From assembly GCA_016808115.1 (NCBI GenBank), contig JAEQBH010006371.1, positions 310,001 through 374,000 of the forward strand: DNA of 64,000 nt. Direction: 5' to 3'. Position 1 is the first letter of the stretch. The number at the start of each line of letters is the position of its first letter. Origin of the DNA: Tetrastigma voinierianum (lineage: Eukaryota > Streptophyta > Magnoliopsida > Vitales > Vitaceae). Below, one piece after another: positions 1 through 11,016 of this stretch. The notes under the pieces were generated by a model. That model searched no databases. It was not told the DNA's origin and saw only the letters and a program-made list of their open reading frames with translations. The translations under genes and the position numbers were made by a program.

Positions 1-822
1 TACTATCTTTATTTTGAAGTAGCAATTAAATCCCTTTCACATCATGGGTAATTTAGATAAGTATGACATTATTTTGAATCTCGGGTATTATTATTATTAT
101 TTACATTAAGTATTGCCTTTTTATATTCTTAAGTATTTAAGTAGTGTCTTTATTATTTTTAAGTATCAACTTTTTTTTACTTCAAATACTACCTCTTTTA
201 ACCTGAGGTACTAACTTGATAGTGTTTTATTTACATCTATTCACTTTGTACATTACGTTATAATAATATATTCTATATAGATCTTCAACTCTAGATCTCC
301 AGAACCCTCTTCCACCTTTACATCATTATTTGTCTCATGGAAGTACTACCTTAATCTTAAGTATGTGTAAACCCTCCATTTTATCCTCTTAACACATGCA
401 ATATTGGGTGTAATTAGGTACCAATCTCACATGCCCTTGGATAGTTGGCTAGGATATAGCCAAGTAAGAGCATCAATCCTACAACATAAACATAAATCCT
501 TCATTTCATGTGATTTCTTTTAAAAAAAAAAAAAACACTGTTATAGGGGATCTTGATTCTTGACCCTGGAAGAATGCAAGCTAAGTAAACACCACACAAT
601 ATACCAAAGTGGTTCAACCACAAGACTACACATATATATTATAACACAGGAACATAGGGAATTGGCAAAACAAATGAACAAAATTCTTGGTTCACTGACA
701 TCCAAGAGTGAAGCAAATTGGATCAACCAATTCAACCACTTACCTCAAATCATTTTTTAAAAAGTTTTTTGCTACAATAAGTAATAGGTAACAAAAAAAA
801 AAAAAAAAAGAAGCAAATAATC

Positions 823-856
823 CTCTCTCTCGCACGCGCGCACACACACACACACA
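823..856. repeat. Compound microsatellite (CT)n-(CG)n-(CA)n
   Basis: A CT run passes into alternating CG and then CA dinucleotides, just after an 18-base poly-A run. Alternating purine-pyrimidine DNA of this kind is typical of hypervariable simple repeats. No gene lies nearby. Confidence 0.85.
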
Positions 857-2069
857 TATTTTTAACCCCTCAATCAACAAATCAAATGAAGTGAAAACAT
901 ACTCATCCAAAACTTAAAAGGCAAGTCAATAAAATCTTCCAAGAACACAATTCCCATCAGATCATATCAGGTGCTAATAACTATGCCTTTTAAGCCCAGT
1001 TGCAATATACGAATGCTTATTGCTCATTACGTCTGGACCTATTGATTGCCTTCTTCGAATCCACAGGGAAATTTCTAAGCCGCTATTGCTGCAACTCTAG
1101 AGAGTACGAAACTACCACATCTCCTTCATCTCAACATTTTAAAGGAGAGAAATCATAAAGGATAAAGAATATTTGAGTTGTTTAAGTGTGTTGTACTATT
1201 CAAACCAAAAAATTATCAATGGATGTAACATATATGTAGAAATAGTGATGCTCACATTAAGCTGGCAATGTGAAGAGTAACCAATATTTTCCAGAAAAGC
1301 TAGCCAATCCTGAATTATTGTAAAACAGAAACTAGTCAGAAACCTATCAGCAAAATGAATTACAAATAGAAATAACCAATTCAAAAAATAAGCATTTAAA
1401 CTGCCAACATAGAAAAACATAATATCCGACCATTTGCATTCTTTAATACTCAAAAAAATTGTAAGATGGACAATCACCAAGTTGACGAAAGAAATTATAA
1501 AATAGGGAACTTTCTATGTAGAGATGATCCCATAAGAATGGATGTTGAGGACAATGAAGTTTAATGGAATAAAAAGTTAAACAAACCTGGTAAGAATAAG
1601 AGTCCACCTTATTCCATGTGCATAATTTCTCCCTCTCATCTTAAATACACAAAGAGGAGTTTTTAGTTGATATAGGGCAATATATTCACTATATGAAGGG
1701 TAGCAACAGCTAAAGTAAAAGAAAAGAAACAAACCAACAAACAAGAATCCTTATCTAGGAAAGATTTCAAGCTCCATATCCACTAAAGAAGGCTTAACAT
1801 GGCATAATAGTGCTTGTTTTTAGGTCCATGACCTTCGGTATAGAATAAATAATATCTCAAGGTACATGAAACCTGCTATGAGCAATGCAAGTAAGAAAGT
1901 CTTGCACCACCTGGGGAAACTTCTAGAACTTGACAATTTGGCAAAAATCCTACTAATCTTCCATGTCCAGTTCAACTAATAGAAATAAGCTCCTTATACA
2001 CGAGACTACCCATTGAAAAGAAGATAAATTAACTAGTCAGAATCACATATCTTGCTCTTCTTTGAAACT

Positions 2070-2203
2070 GTTTTCCATTTTCTCCCCTATTGTCTGAGTA
2101 GAGGATAGGGGAAACTAAGATAACAGATAAACAAAAGTTTTCCATTTTCTCCTCTTTTGTGCAAAGAGCAGAGGACAGGAGAAATTAAGATAATGAATAG
2201 AGC
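2070..2203. repeat. Two-copy tandem duplication, 67-bp period
   Basis: Two adjacent segments (2070-2136 and 2137-2203) both begin GTTTTCCATTTTCTCC and both continue with a GAG-AGGA block and a GAAA-TAAGATAA block. Scattered differences show that it is not recent. It lies in otherwise unassigned DNA. Confidence 0.75.
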
Positions 2204-3496
2204 CAAAAATATATAATAAAATATCACTTCATTGCTAGGGCAAGTCAGTTAAAAAACTTCCAGAAAGAAATTTCATTAATAAAAGGAAGAGAAGAACTTT
2301 CATAACTAAGTTATATAATCAAAATTAACAACAGAATATTTGACGGCATGTTTAACAGCTTCTGTCATAACACTCAATAACCACCCCAATGTATATGAGA
2401 ACTTTGGAAATGGTATCCATGTGGCGTAGAAACATTGTGAAATTTCAAGTTGACATATGGTGCAAAGATATTCAACTAAGAAAGGCAAATAAAATCTTTA
2501 ACAAAAAACCCTCAATAAACCTTTTATGTGGATGCACCACATTAGAGTGACCATAGAGGCAAATTATGCCTTCAGAAGCAATTCAGTCACTGCTAAAATT
2601 TACTGACTCAAGAATTTTATAGTTTTTAGACACGTAAATACAACTGCACGGTCTGCACCTTAACTGCATTTTGCCTTCAACCTAACCAGAGCCACTTCCT
2701 GGAATCATAACAACAGAAAGTTCCAATACCACTGAAGCATCAGTGAGTTCCTGCAATAAGTAATTTTATAAGGAAATGATAAACATGTATGGTCTATAAC
2801 AAATGCTAAATAGACAACTAACAATTTATTCGTCAATGCTAAAATTTTAATTTGATTGGAAATGGACAAGAGAACACCAGAGTCTTCTAAAGGAATATCT
2901 CTTGCGAATGACACCTCTTTTGGTAGCCAAGTGAAGGCACTCCTTTTTTTGTTTACTGGGGCTTGCAAACGGGGAAAGACTACTTAAAACAATCAGATAA
3001 AACATCCATATTTTTCTCTTCGGAACTTAATACGCATTAGTTCCAAGGATGTTAGTCCATCCATAGTCCTAAATGAGATAAAATATTTTATGCTTCTTCA
3101 ATCTAGTATGAGTCAATATTATGGGCAGTAGCCTCACTTTCACAGCGTTCAGCTTTGCATCTTTCACTTGAGAAAATTATCCCCCAACATTAAACGTTGA
3201 GACAAAGCCTGAATGCCTTACCATGCACAACAAAATGGATATAACTATGGATAAAAATGAATTTATGTATCTTATATTATGCAATTATCATTTTTATTAA
3301 ACCATAAAAGTTGACTAAATGAGTATTGCTAAGAACAAGGAACTACATAGGATTGGTTAAGGAAAACTCATATCATACATTCAAATAAAAATATATTATA
3401 CAAACACCTAATAAAAGGCAGCATATTCAACATAGACAAGCATACAAGAAACAAAAATAAAATAAAATAAGTGTTTGCCCCAAAAGATGCCTCAAC

Positions 3497-3514
3497 CAAC
3501 CCAAACCCATTAAT
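3497..3514. repeat. LINE target-site duplication, poly-A side
   Basis: CAACCCAAACCCATTAAT is found again at 6988-7005 with one mismatch (C to T). The two copies bracket the LINE at 3515-4445 once Copia-1 is set aside. A duplication of about 18 bp next to a poly-A/T run is the usual mark of LINE target-primed integration. Confidence 0.8.
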
Positions 3515-4445
3515 TTTTTTTTTGATAGGTAAGAAGAAAAAATATATTCAGAAAGAAACAAAAGACAGCCTAAAAGGCAGCCCATCCAACGTACACAGGA
3601 TGTACAGAGGGAGCTATGAAATGAGAGAAGAAAAAAATGCTTTTCTTTATTGAATGAGTGAGTTAATATTACATAGTTTAGAGACACCTATATATACACA
3701 AAAGAATGGAATAAAAAGAAAACAAAATAAAGTGTAAAAAGAAGGAAAATAAAGTGTAAAAGGAAGGAGGATAATGTACATAAAAGGTAGGAGATAAATC
3801 AAAGAATATCTAGATAATATTCCATGATTCTCAACAGGAGCCAAAGGCCTAAACAAAAAGAGGGCTCGAACAAAAACCTACCAACCCAACCAACAAGCTA
3901 AAGGCAACAAAAAAGGCTTCTTACAAGATAACAGTCCACCTTCAGAATCAAACTAGCCCAAGAACAAAGGGACGTAAGAAAGAGAAACTTTAGTCTATCA
4001 AAGGAGAAATGGGCCATCTTCAAAATTATTTTGTTCATCCTTCCAAATCGCCCATATCAAGCAAAGGGGGAGCAAACCCACCACACCCTAGATCTTTTCT
4101 TCGAGGAGACGTATCCCGACCAAGGATCAAATCTCACCAAAAGTACAAACCTACACGCCATGAGCGTAAAAAAGGGTAGTCCATAATCACTCAAATCATG
4201 GGTAGTGGATAAAAGATGTTCCATAACTTCTTCCGCCTCCACGAAGGGCAATGACTAGTAAGAGAAAGACTTCTTTTCTTAAGTTGATTCACAAGACCTT
4301 TCCTACAAAGCTTCCTACAAAAGCGACTTTAGTAGGTAGCTGCCATGGATTCCACAATAATTTAACCAGCACTAGCTGATGTCTCCCACCTTCCAAAAAT
4401 ACAAAGCAGGATTTTACAGTGAAGATACCATCCTTAGCCTCCTTT
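3515..4445 (-). mobile_element. 5'-truncated LINE (non-LTR retrotransposon)
   Basis: The element lies on the minus strand: its 3' poly-A appears as a run of T at 3515-3523 and its truncated 5' end is near 4445. Minus-strand frames just below 4060 read WAIWKDEQNNFE, the tryptophan-rich block near the C-terminus of plant LINE reverse transcriptases, and a second frame continues with LFLTSLCSWASL. A frameshift separates the two, so it is dead. It carries a solo LTR (3615-3836), and Copia-1 was later inserted at its 5' target-site duplication. The LINE call rests on the motif, the poly-A and the long duplication together. Confidence 0.75.
3615..3836 (-). mobile_element. Solo LTR inside the LINE
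   Basis: About 222 bp running on the minus strand from TGTTGAGAATC to TTTCATA, with a TATATATAG box in its middle. GGAGC lies directly before (3610-3614) and directly after (3837-3841) as a 5-bp target-site duplication. The terminal TA in place of CA could be a C-to-T change, or the end may lie two bases further in. No internal region or second LTR is present, so it is a solo LTR, probably of a Copia element. It breaks the LINE and is therefore younger. Confidence 0.7.
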
Positions 4446-4450
4446 CAACC

Positions 4451-4626
4451 TGTTATAGCATATATCTACTTTATATATACAGTTGTAACCTATTAGAAAA
4501 CTTGTCATATAGAGTTGTAATCTATTAGAAGGTTACATTCGTTTTTGTATATATATATATATTCACAATGAATCAATAAAAAATCAAGGAATTCTTTCCT
4601 TTAATTCTTTCTTCTTGATTTCTACA
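4451..4626 (+). repeat. Copia-1 5' LTR
   Basis: It starts TGTTATAGCATATATC and ends TTGATTTCTACA. It matches 6814-6987 over its length with indels in the middle, including the shared stretch ATTCACAATGAATCAATAAA. The internal TTTATATATAC is a possible TATA element. Confidence 0.92.
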
Positions 4627-4639
4627 TGGTTTCGGAGCC
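4627..4639 (+). other. Copia-1 primer-binding site (initiator tRNA-Met)
   Basis: TGGTTTCGGAGCC directly follows the LTR. It differs at two positions from TGGTATCAGAGCC, the usual plant Copia site complementary to the 3' end of initiator tRNA-Met. Confidence 0.85.
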
Positions 4640-5225
4640 CTAAGACTTGGATTGAGAAGAGTCTTATACAGTTTCTCGGAGAACACTATGGAGGCCGTGA
4701 GGGGTGTTTTTTGAAACACCCATTTCAAGGGCATCGCAACGACAATCGCTTCAAGACAAGAAGAGCGCCGACTTCGACGAGTCGCCACCAAGTTCGGGCG
4801 GTCAACCCCATGTGACGCCACGCGCCCATCTTGTGTTTTGCACTCCAGGCCGCACGCCACGAGCACACGGGGTGCGCGTGGAGAGTCCGATCTCCTTCCG
4901 ACGAACACTGCGTGGTGTGTCTCAGGAGTCGATCGTGTATTCGGTGCTAGATTCCACGTAATTTAGGGATTTTTGAGACTTTTTGTTGCGGGATCCAGGG
5001 TTTTTCACAGGAATCCTGTCATATTTGGTTTCTGAAGGTGTCCTTCTACTCTAATCTCTTATCTTTGACTTCATAATGAGTAATTCAGATTTTTCTAAGA
5101 TAAGTAGAAGTCTGTTTTTATGTCGGTGGTCCCGAAGGGATGTCTAAAATCATGGAAGACAACCGACCGGGTCCCAATTACTTCTGATTGAGTAAAACAA
5201 TCATTTCTACTTACTGAGTATTCGT

Positions 5226-6700
5226 GATGGCCGTACATCTCCCGCTATTGATCTTCCTATTTCTCTCCGTAAAGGTAAACATCAGTGTGCTCATCTGACT
5301 CTATTCCGTTGCCTAACAAGGTTTTTGAAGTCTTCGCTCACCCTAGTTAGCGTAGTGCTATGATAGAGGAGATGGATGCCTTGACTGACAATGGTACTTG
5401 GAACATGGTTCATTTAGCTGCCGGGAAGAAAGCCATTGGTTGCCGTTGGGTGTTTACAATGAAGGTTAATCCCGATGGATCCATTGCTCGGTTGAAAGCC
5501 CGCCTTGTTGCTAAAGGGTATGCTCAAACCTATGGCGTCGACTATTCCGCACCTTTCCCCGTTTTTAAGATGACATGTAGTTTGACTTACTCGTCACACT
5601 TATAATCGACTTCCACTAGCTTGATATTAAAAAATGTCTTTCTTCACGACGACCTCTCGTGAGGAGGTGTATATGGAGCAACTCCAAGGTTTGTTGCTTA
5701 GAGGAGATATATGGAGGGCTTATCGCCTTCGGGAAGCCCTTGAACGGTTTGAAACAGTCCACGTGGCGTGGTTTGGCAAATCTACCTCAGTGGTCGAGAA
5801 CTCGCATGCAGAGAGCAACCAGTCTCACTGGTTTCTACAGAACTCCAATTCAAGTATCATTATGTTGGTAGTGTATATGGATGATATTGTTATCACTGAG
5901 AGTGACTATAAAGGTATCTTATCTCTTAAGTCCTTTCTTAAGAGCCAATTCCATACAAAGGACTTTGGGATACTAAGACAATTTCCTTGCATCAAGCATG
6001 CAAGCAACATAATCTTTCTTATCAAATGAATATGTGCTTGATCTATTGTTTGAGACTGAAAAGGTGGGGGCAAAACCATGCAGTTCTCCTATGGTTCCAG
6101 GCGTACACCTTACTAAAGAAGGCGAAACATTTGAGAATCCCAAGAGATATAGAAGACTAGTCAGTCGAATTACCTTTACAATCACTTATTCTTATATCGC
6201 TTCTAATTTAGTCAATGTCAGGTCGTAAGATACGTCTTCTCCAACAATTGATCATCGTAAGAATCAGAGAACGTGATTATATGTTACTTGGAAAGGAGCC
6301 CCTGGACGTGGTATCTTATACAGTAATCATGGGCATAATGTACTTCCGAAATACCAATGTTGATTAGGCAGGATCTAAGGAGGATAAGAGGTCCACTAAG
6401 GTCTTGTGTGTTTATTGAGGGAATTTAGTTCATGGAAAAGTAAGAACAAAGTCTTAAGTCTCCGATCTTAGTGCGTAGTCCGAATATAAAGCGAAGGACA
6501 CAAGCCAGATGTGAGATCATATGGCTTTATCAACTCGAAGGAAGCTCTAGACAGATACCAAATCCCAAGAAAACTCTAAATGCGGACAACCAGTCATCTC
6601 TTCATATTGCTTATAACTGTGATTCCATGAACAAACTAAACAGATTGAAATAGATCATTCATTTCGTCGCGAAAATATAACTCTACTGATTTCTACAGGA
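5226..6700 (+). pseudogene. Copia-1 reverse transcriptase-RNase H remnant
   Basis: The frame opens with the pre-RT stretch and continues with MIEEMDALTDNGTW and CRWVFTMKVNPDGSI, the usual start of Copia reverse transcriptase (5360-5605). After a frameshift the catalytic box reads VVYMDDIVIT (YMDD codons at 5873-5884), and later the block PMVPGVHLTKEG. The RNase H part near 6470-6650 keeps EIIWLYQLEGSSRQ and NADNQSSLHIA. At least three frameshifts and several stops separate these pieces. The domain order is normal for Copia, but the catalytic core is discontinuous, so the copy is dead. Confidence 0.88.
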
Positions 6701-6801
6701 TATGAAGATTAGAGAACACCGAGCATATCTTCACAGCCCTAAGCCGATCAAGTTAGTTATCTATATAACAAAGTCGAAATATCATCATATCATAGCTCCA
6801 A

Positions 6802-6987
6802 CTTGAGGGAAAATGTTATAAGATATATCTACTTTATATATACAATTGTAACTCTATTAGGAACTTGTCATATAGAATAGAATCTATTGCGGCGTTAAAT
6901 CAATTTTCAGACATATATATATTCACAATGAATCAATAAAAACATCAAGGAATTCTTTCCCCCAATTCTTTCTTCTTGATTTCTACA
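6802..6987 (+). repeat. Copia-1 polypurine tract and 3' LTR
   Basis: The purine-rich CTTGAGGGAAAA (6802-6813) primes plus-strand synthesis and abuts the LTR (6814-6987), which begins TGTTATAAGATATATC and ends TTTCTACA. Divergence from the 5' LTR by several substitutions and indels indicates an old insertion. Confidence 0.9.
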
Positions 6988-7005
6988 CAACCCAAACCTA
7001 TTAAT
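6988..7005. repeat. LINE target-site duplication, far side
   Basis: CAACCCAAACCTATTAAT matches 3497-3514 except at one base. Its first five bases are also the 3' copy of Copia-1's CAACC duplication, which shows where Copia-1 landed. Confidence 0.8.
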
Positions 7006-7872
7006 AAAATCTAGAAATGAAAGAATTTCATCTATAGGAGATATATCTCATAATGAGGCATTTGACCATTCAAACAACGATTTCAAAAGGATATCTTCAA
7101 GGCACAGGCCTGGTCCCTCTTTCATATAAATAGAAAATAAAAATGAAAAACCCTTCAATTCAACCTTAACAAGGCTTTTCCAAAAAGATACCTAAAGGCC
7201 ACTTTTCACACTTAACAGCTGCATAGTCAGTTTCAGAACTACAATCTCTCCCTTCACTTTAGAATGAATAAGAAAGCAGTTAGCAACTTCCCTTTTTGTT
7301 TGCCCACAGCCCCCACCAGTGCAAAAGATGATTAAGAGTAAAGATATATTCCTAAGCGACTTCCCTAAACAAAAAGCATTATATTTGCAGGCACAAAGCC
7401 AGAAAGGAGGAAGAAGCGAAAGAAAAGGGCTGTCTAAAAGGGATTTAGTAGTGAAACAACAATTTAAACCAACCTACCTCCCCATTTCCTCTCTAACCAC
7501 AAAAATCCTGAATACAATAAAGGACTGAGCTATCTCAAGCTTGCAATCATAAAATTGTTAAGCTAACTCAGATTTCCAATCAGCACAATTGGCAGCAATA
7601 CCGAAAGACTCGGAAAATAATCCGTCAAAGTAGACTCTGACATTGCCCCACACACACATATATATAGTGGTAAAAGAGGGCGGACTACCCATATGATAAA
7701 CAAGAAAAATGAACTTGAATGATCCTCAGTGATAATAGTGTACAATATTTTCTAAAAGAACTACAGAATATGCATATCTTACAGAAGCTCAGGTCATGAG
7801 TACAAAGATCTTACAAGTAAAGCCACTCAAGTATTAACTACCTAACAATCAAAGTGCAGGATCCTCATTCTT
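7006..7872. other. Non-coding DNA downstream of the FHA pseudogene
   Basis: Host sequence between the Copia-1/LINE nest and the stop codon of the FHA pseudogene. The part next to 7873 would be its 3' untranslated region. Short open frames on both strands show no recognisable domain. Confidence 0.5.
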
Positions 7873-9178
7873 CTAGCCAATAGATAGTTTACCCTTCTCA
7901 TTCTTCTGTTGTAACATATACTCCCTAACCCTCTCTCCTTTCTCCCTCATACCTGCAATCAGCTCTTCAGTCGCATCATATGCTTGCTTTGGTAAATGAA
8001 CCTCCAAGTAATCAAACCAATCTCCAAGTGTCATCTTCTCCAAATCAGGCCCATCTTCCCCCTCAGTTAAACACTCTTTAGCACCGGATATACTGGTCGA
8101 TTCTGTACAAGTCTTTTCTCTGCAGTTAGACCCCTTAACCTCCTTTTCTGTAGAAACATCAATTGCAACAGTCTCCAGTGGCTCATCCAAAGTCTTTTCT
8201 CCGCAATTAGACCCCTTAACCTCCTTATCCGTGGAACAATCAATTGCAACAGTCAGCCCTGGCTCATCCTGAGTCATTTCTCCACAGTTAGACTCCTTAA
8301 CATCCTTATTCAGAACCATCAATTACAACAGTCTCTACTGGCTCATTCCCAGTGTTCCTCTTCCTTCTCAAATCCGCCCTTGTCTTTTTTCTCTCAATCC
8401 CAATTTCTACACAATCCAACTTGGAAATTTCCGGAATTCTTTGAAGCATCAAACTAGAAGCCGAGTTACCTTCCTTCTTTGACGCACGAGTCCTCCTTGA
8501 ACCCACTTGGTTCACGGGTTCAACTATAACCTGATCCACTTTTTCCGATTCTCTACCAAAATCTAGATCCTTTTCAAGTTCCTGGAACCCTGCCAGACTG
8601 CTCCAACGCCTATCTTCAAAGCAACCTTAGCCTTCTTCGGTCGGCCTCCCCTACCCCGATTCCCCGTCACAACCCCCACATTAGCATCCAATTCTTTACC
8701 CAACCCTACTTCACTAACCGAAGCCAAATCAGCTCCATTCTCCTCTTCCTTCAAACCCTAACTGTTTTCGAAAACCCCTCCGGCCCCGGATTTGCCGCGT
8801 AAAACTGAGCCGGCAGCATCCAACTCTTCCTTTTCCAGCCCTCCCGCCTAGGGTTCCGGCGCAACTGACTCATCGCGTCCGACGATCCTGACGGTGATGG
8901 AGGTCCACCGATCTTGATGGAGCTTCAGTCGCGGAGTTCAGCAGGACAATCGCGGAGCGGCGCATTGTTGAGCAAGGTTGAGGAACTGGCTATCCGGACT
9001 ACCCATTTACCGGATTCGAATTGAATAGAGAGGTGCTTAGTGGAAATGCCAGAGTCTTTGATCGGAAGGTTGTTACCACGGACCACCCTCCCGATCCGTA
9101 TCGAGGATCCGGGTTTGTATTCCTAGGTTTCCTCCAATTTAGCCTTTCTCATCACAGCTTCAGGGATGGAGCTTCCAT
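7873..9178 (-). pseudogene. FHA-domain protein pseudogene (At4g14490-like)
   Basis: The minus-strand ATG at 9178-9176 begins MEAPSLKL. A forkhead-associated domain follows (about 9120-8880), with GRVVRGNN, KDSGISTKHL and FESGKWVV in frame. FHA domains bind phosphothreonine peptides. The middle has an AT-hook-like GRGGRPKKAK and three 81-bp repeats. The C-terminus keeps the conserved block MTLGDWFDYLEVHLPKQ before the stop at 7873. The order FHA, AT-hook-like, C-terminal block fits my recollection of Arabidopsis At4g14490, as does the length of about 430 codons. Breaks: frameshift and stops near 9150 and 9124; a degraded SSNGT loop; stop at 8926; TAG at 8849 and 8759; frameshift near 8610; 2-bp deletion near 8313. 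It is a pseudogene unless the assembly is poor. No intron is evident, so it could be a retrocopy or an intronless gene. Confidence 0.82.
8110..8350 (-). repeat. Three 81-bp in-frame coding repeats
   Basis: The anchor GACYCCTTAAC recurs at 8129, 8210 and 8291, exactly 81 bp apart. Each copy would encode 27 residues built around SNCGEKT-DEP-ETVAID-ST-KE. The period is a multiple of three, so copy number can change without shifting the frame. The copy nearest the N-terminus has lost 2 bp relative to its neighbours, and this is one of the frameshifts of the pseudogene. Confidence 0.88.
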
Positions 9179-9212
9179 TGCTTTTGCAGTCTGTCTTGCA
9201 ACAGTATTCTGA

Positions 9213-9233
9213 CACAGAGAGAGAGAGAGAGAA
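9213..9233 (-). promoter_or_regulatory. (CT)n tract in the leader of the FHA pseudogene
   Basis: On the minus strand this is a CT run ending about 35 bases before the ATG. CT/GA microsatellites are common in plant 5' untranslated regions and core promoters, which supports the chosen start. I see no convincing TATA box upstream. Confidence 0.5.
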
Positions 9234-10705
9234 ATTGGGATGGGAGGGAGATAGTTTTCAAACTTTGGGCCCCGTCGACCAGTTCGGGGTCACGTTCTGG
9301 CCCAGCCCGTGCAAGCCCAATTGGCAATTTAGCAGGCCACATTAGCCCGTGGGCTATTCATCCCATGTCCTACTTTGCCAATGGACTTGTTAAATAATAC
9401 ATTAATAATACACTATCTTTAGGGTATTGCTACACGACATCACTAGTTTAAAAAAAAGTCACCATAATTTTATAAAGGTAATGGTTTTTGGGTTGGTTAT
9501 AAGGGAGGGAAGAAAGTGGGTAGTGGGTATTTTTGTCATTTACCTTTTACACTTTCCAAGTTTACCCCTTACAATTTTCTATTTTTGGAAATGGTGGCCG
9601 ACACCATGGTATCGCTAAACATTTTCCCTATCTTTATTATTTAGAATGATTTTTTAAATTAATACCAAATACTTGAAAACCCTAGCCTCATTTTCTCTCA
9701 ATTTTTTCTAACCTTACCTCTTTTCATATAAGCAAGGAAGGGTGGTTTTTTTGGCCATTATTGGCCTGAAATCACCCCTCTACTACACCTCTTTTCATAA
9801 TTTTATTATTCAATAAAGTGATTATTTCACAATATCTTTTTCATTTGTTTTTTTTTTTTCGTGTTTTGTTGTCACTGCTGGTGCAAATGTGCCCGTTTCT
9901 CTCTCTACCCTTCTCTCTCTTTCTCTTCTTTTTTTTTTTTTTTGTCTTGGTGCGACGCTTATTTATCACGTCGAAAGCAACGCTTATTCGCAGAAGAATC
10001 GATTCGTATAAACAAAGCGATATCCGATCGCGATAAAGCAAATCATATCACCTGGTCATTAATACGCCAGGTAACTGTAATTCATGACTGTACCATAATA
10101 ATAATATCAAATTTTGTAAGTTCAATTATCAAACGTATGACTATTATCCATTATACTATTAACTTGGGATTGCTATTTGCTATTTTAAGGCTTTTAAATT
10201 ATTTCGATTTGATGCTTTTATAAAATGTATTACTAGATCAATCATAAAATTATTTTTCTTTTAAAAAAAAGAATGGTTTTTGAAAATTTTAATATGTTAA
10301 TACAATAAAAATCCCTAAACATTAAAAAATGAATCTAATTTTGATCTTCTTTATTCTATGAAATGTTTAGAATTTAGAATTAAATGATTTTTTAAAAATA
10401 ATTTTTTAGGAACAGAACAAAAATAAATTTTAAAAAGTTTTAAACAAAATTTTTTGAAGAGATGTTTCAAGAAATAAAAAGGCTTGGATAAAACAATTTG
10501 TATTAATTTTTTTTTTATAATAGTGTGTGTTTAAGCTACCGCACACCTCCACTAATCTCGAAACTCTGTGCTTAATACAAATTAATAAATCCTATGAATA
10601 AATTGTATTTATTTTTACAAATTGTACTTATTATTATTTTTAAAGAAATTATTTTACTTTATTTTATGAAATTTAATTTATAATAATATATAATCTATCG
10701 TAATT

Positions 10706-10707
<2 letters not shown>
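9234..10707. other. Non-coding DNA upstream of the FHA pseudogene
   Basis: This would contain the promoter of the pseudogene on the minus strand. The plus strand shows a pyrimidine-rich stretch (9840-9950), AT-rich DNA and no recognisable coding domain. Open frames here are short and of low complexity. Confidence 0.5.

Positions 10708-10787
<80 letters not shown>
10708..10787. repeat. (TA)n microsatellite, about 80 bp
   Basis: Alternating TA with a single G interruption at 10741. It runs right up to the first base of the Copia-2 LTR, so the element inserted in or beside a TA tract and its 5-bp target-site duplication is masked. Confidence 0.93.
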
Positions 10788-10792
<5 letters not shown>

Positions 10793-10956
10793 ACTTGTAT
10801 ATGTTGTTAATTTGTTAGTTTGTTAGCGTTTTTTTTTTGTTTAATCCATAATTTTAGGAAAGCTATCGTATAGTCCTTGTATTTATAAATAGATGAAAAA
10901 TACTTTCTTTTTGTGTGTTTTTTATGAGAGTAATTTTAGAGATTTATATATTTTGA
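10788..10956 (+). repeat. Copia-2 5' LTR
   Basis: It starts TGTTGACTTGTATATG right after the TA tract and ends just before a primer-binding site. It contains GTATTTATAAATAG as a possible TATA element. No second copy lies in the window, so the 3' LTR is expected beyond position 64000. The exact 3' end is inferred from the primer site. Confidence 0.7.
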
Positions 10957-10968
10957 TGGTATTAGAGC
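10957..10968 (+). other. Copia-2 primer-binding site
   Basis: TGGTATTAGAGC is one base different from the usual initiator tRNA-Met site TGGTATCAGAGC. It is followed 48 bases later by the gag start codon. Confidence 0.85.
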
Positions 10969-11016
10969 TAATAAAGACATATTTCTTGATAAACAGAAAT
11001 TACTAATTAGGCTATA

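Larger units (their letters stand above)
1..3496. other. Unassigned host DNA, no gene recognised
   Basis: AT-rich sequence on the downstream side of the FHA pseudogene. The open frames in it are short (under 100 codons), overlap on both strands and show no recognisable domain. It holds a poly-A run (792-809), a compound microsatellite and a two-copy tandem duplication, listed separately. It could be intergenic DNA or introns of a gene lying outside the window; the sequence does not decide. Confidence 0.5.
4451..6987 (+). mobile_element. Copia-1: internally deleted Ty1/Copia element
   Basis: A 2537-bp element with short LTRs of about 175 bp at both ends, a primer-binding site after the first and a polypurine tract before the second. 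The 5-bp duplication CAACC flanks it exactly (4446-4450 and 6988-6992). Only reverse transcriptase and RNase H remnants remain; gag, protease and integrase are not recognisable in the roughly 600 bp between the primer site and reverse transcriptase. It inserted into the target-site duplication of an older LINE. Confidence 0.92.

Noticed and set aside
1..3496. A host gene on the minus strand suggested by frames at 1196-1480 and 2705-2968
   Set aside because: Hydrophobic AT-rich frames without homology that I recognise, no splice-consistent chain and no codon bias. Left as unassigned DNA.
4573..4961. Overlapping Arg/Pro-rich frames on both strands after the Copia-1 primer site
   Set aside because: They result from a G+C-rich stretch in the Copia-1 leader; no gag signature is visible in any frame.
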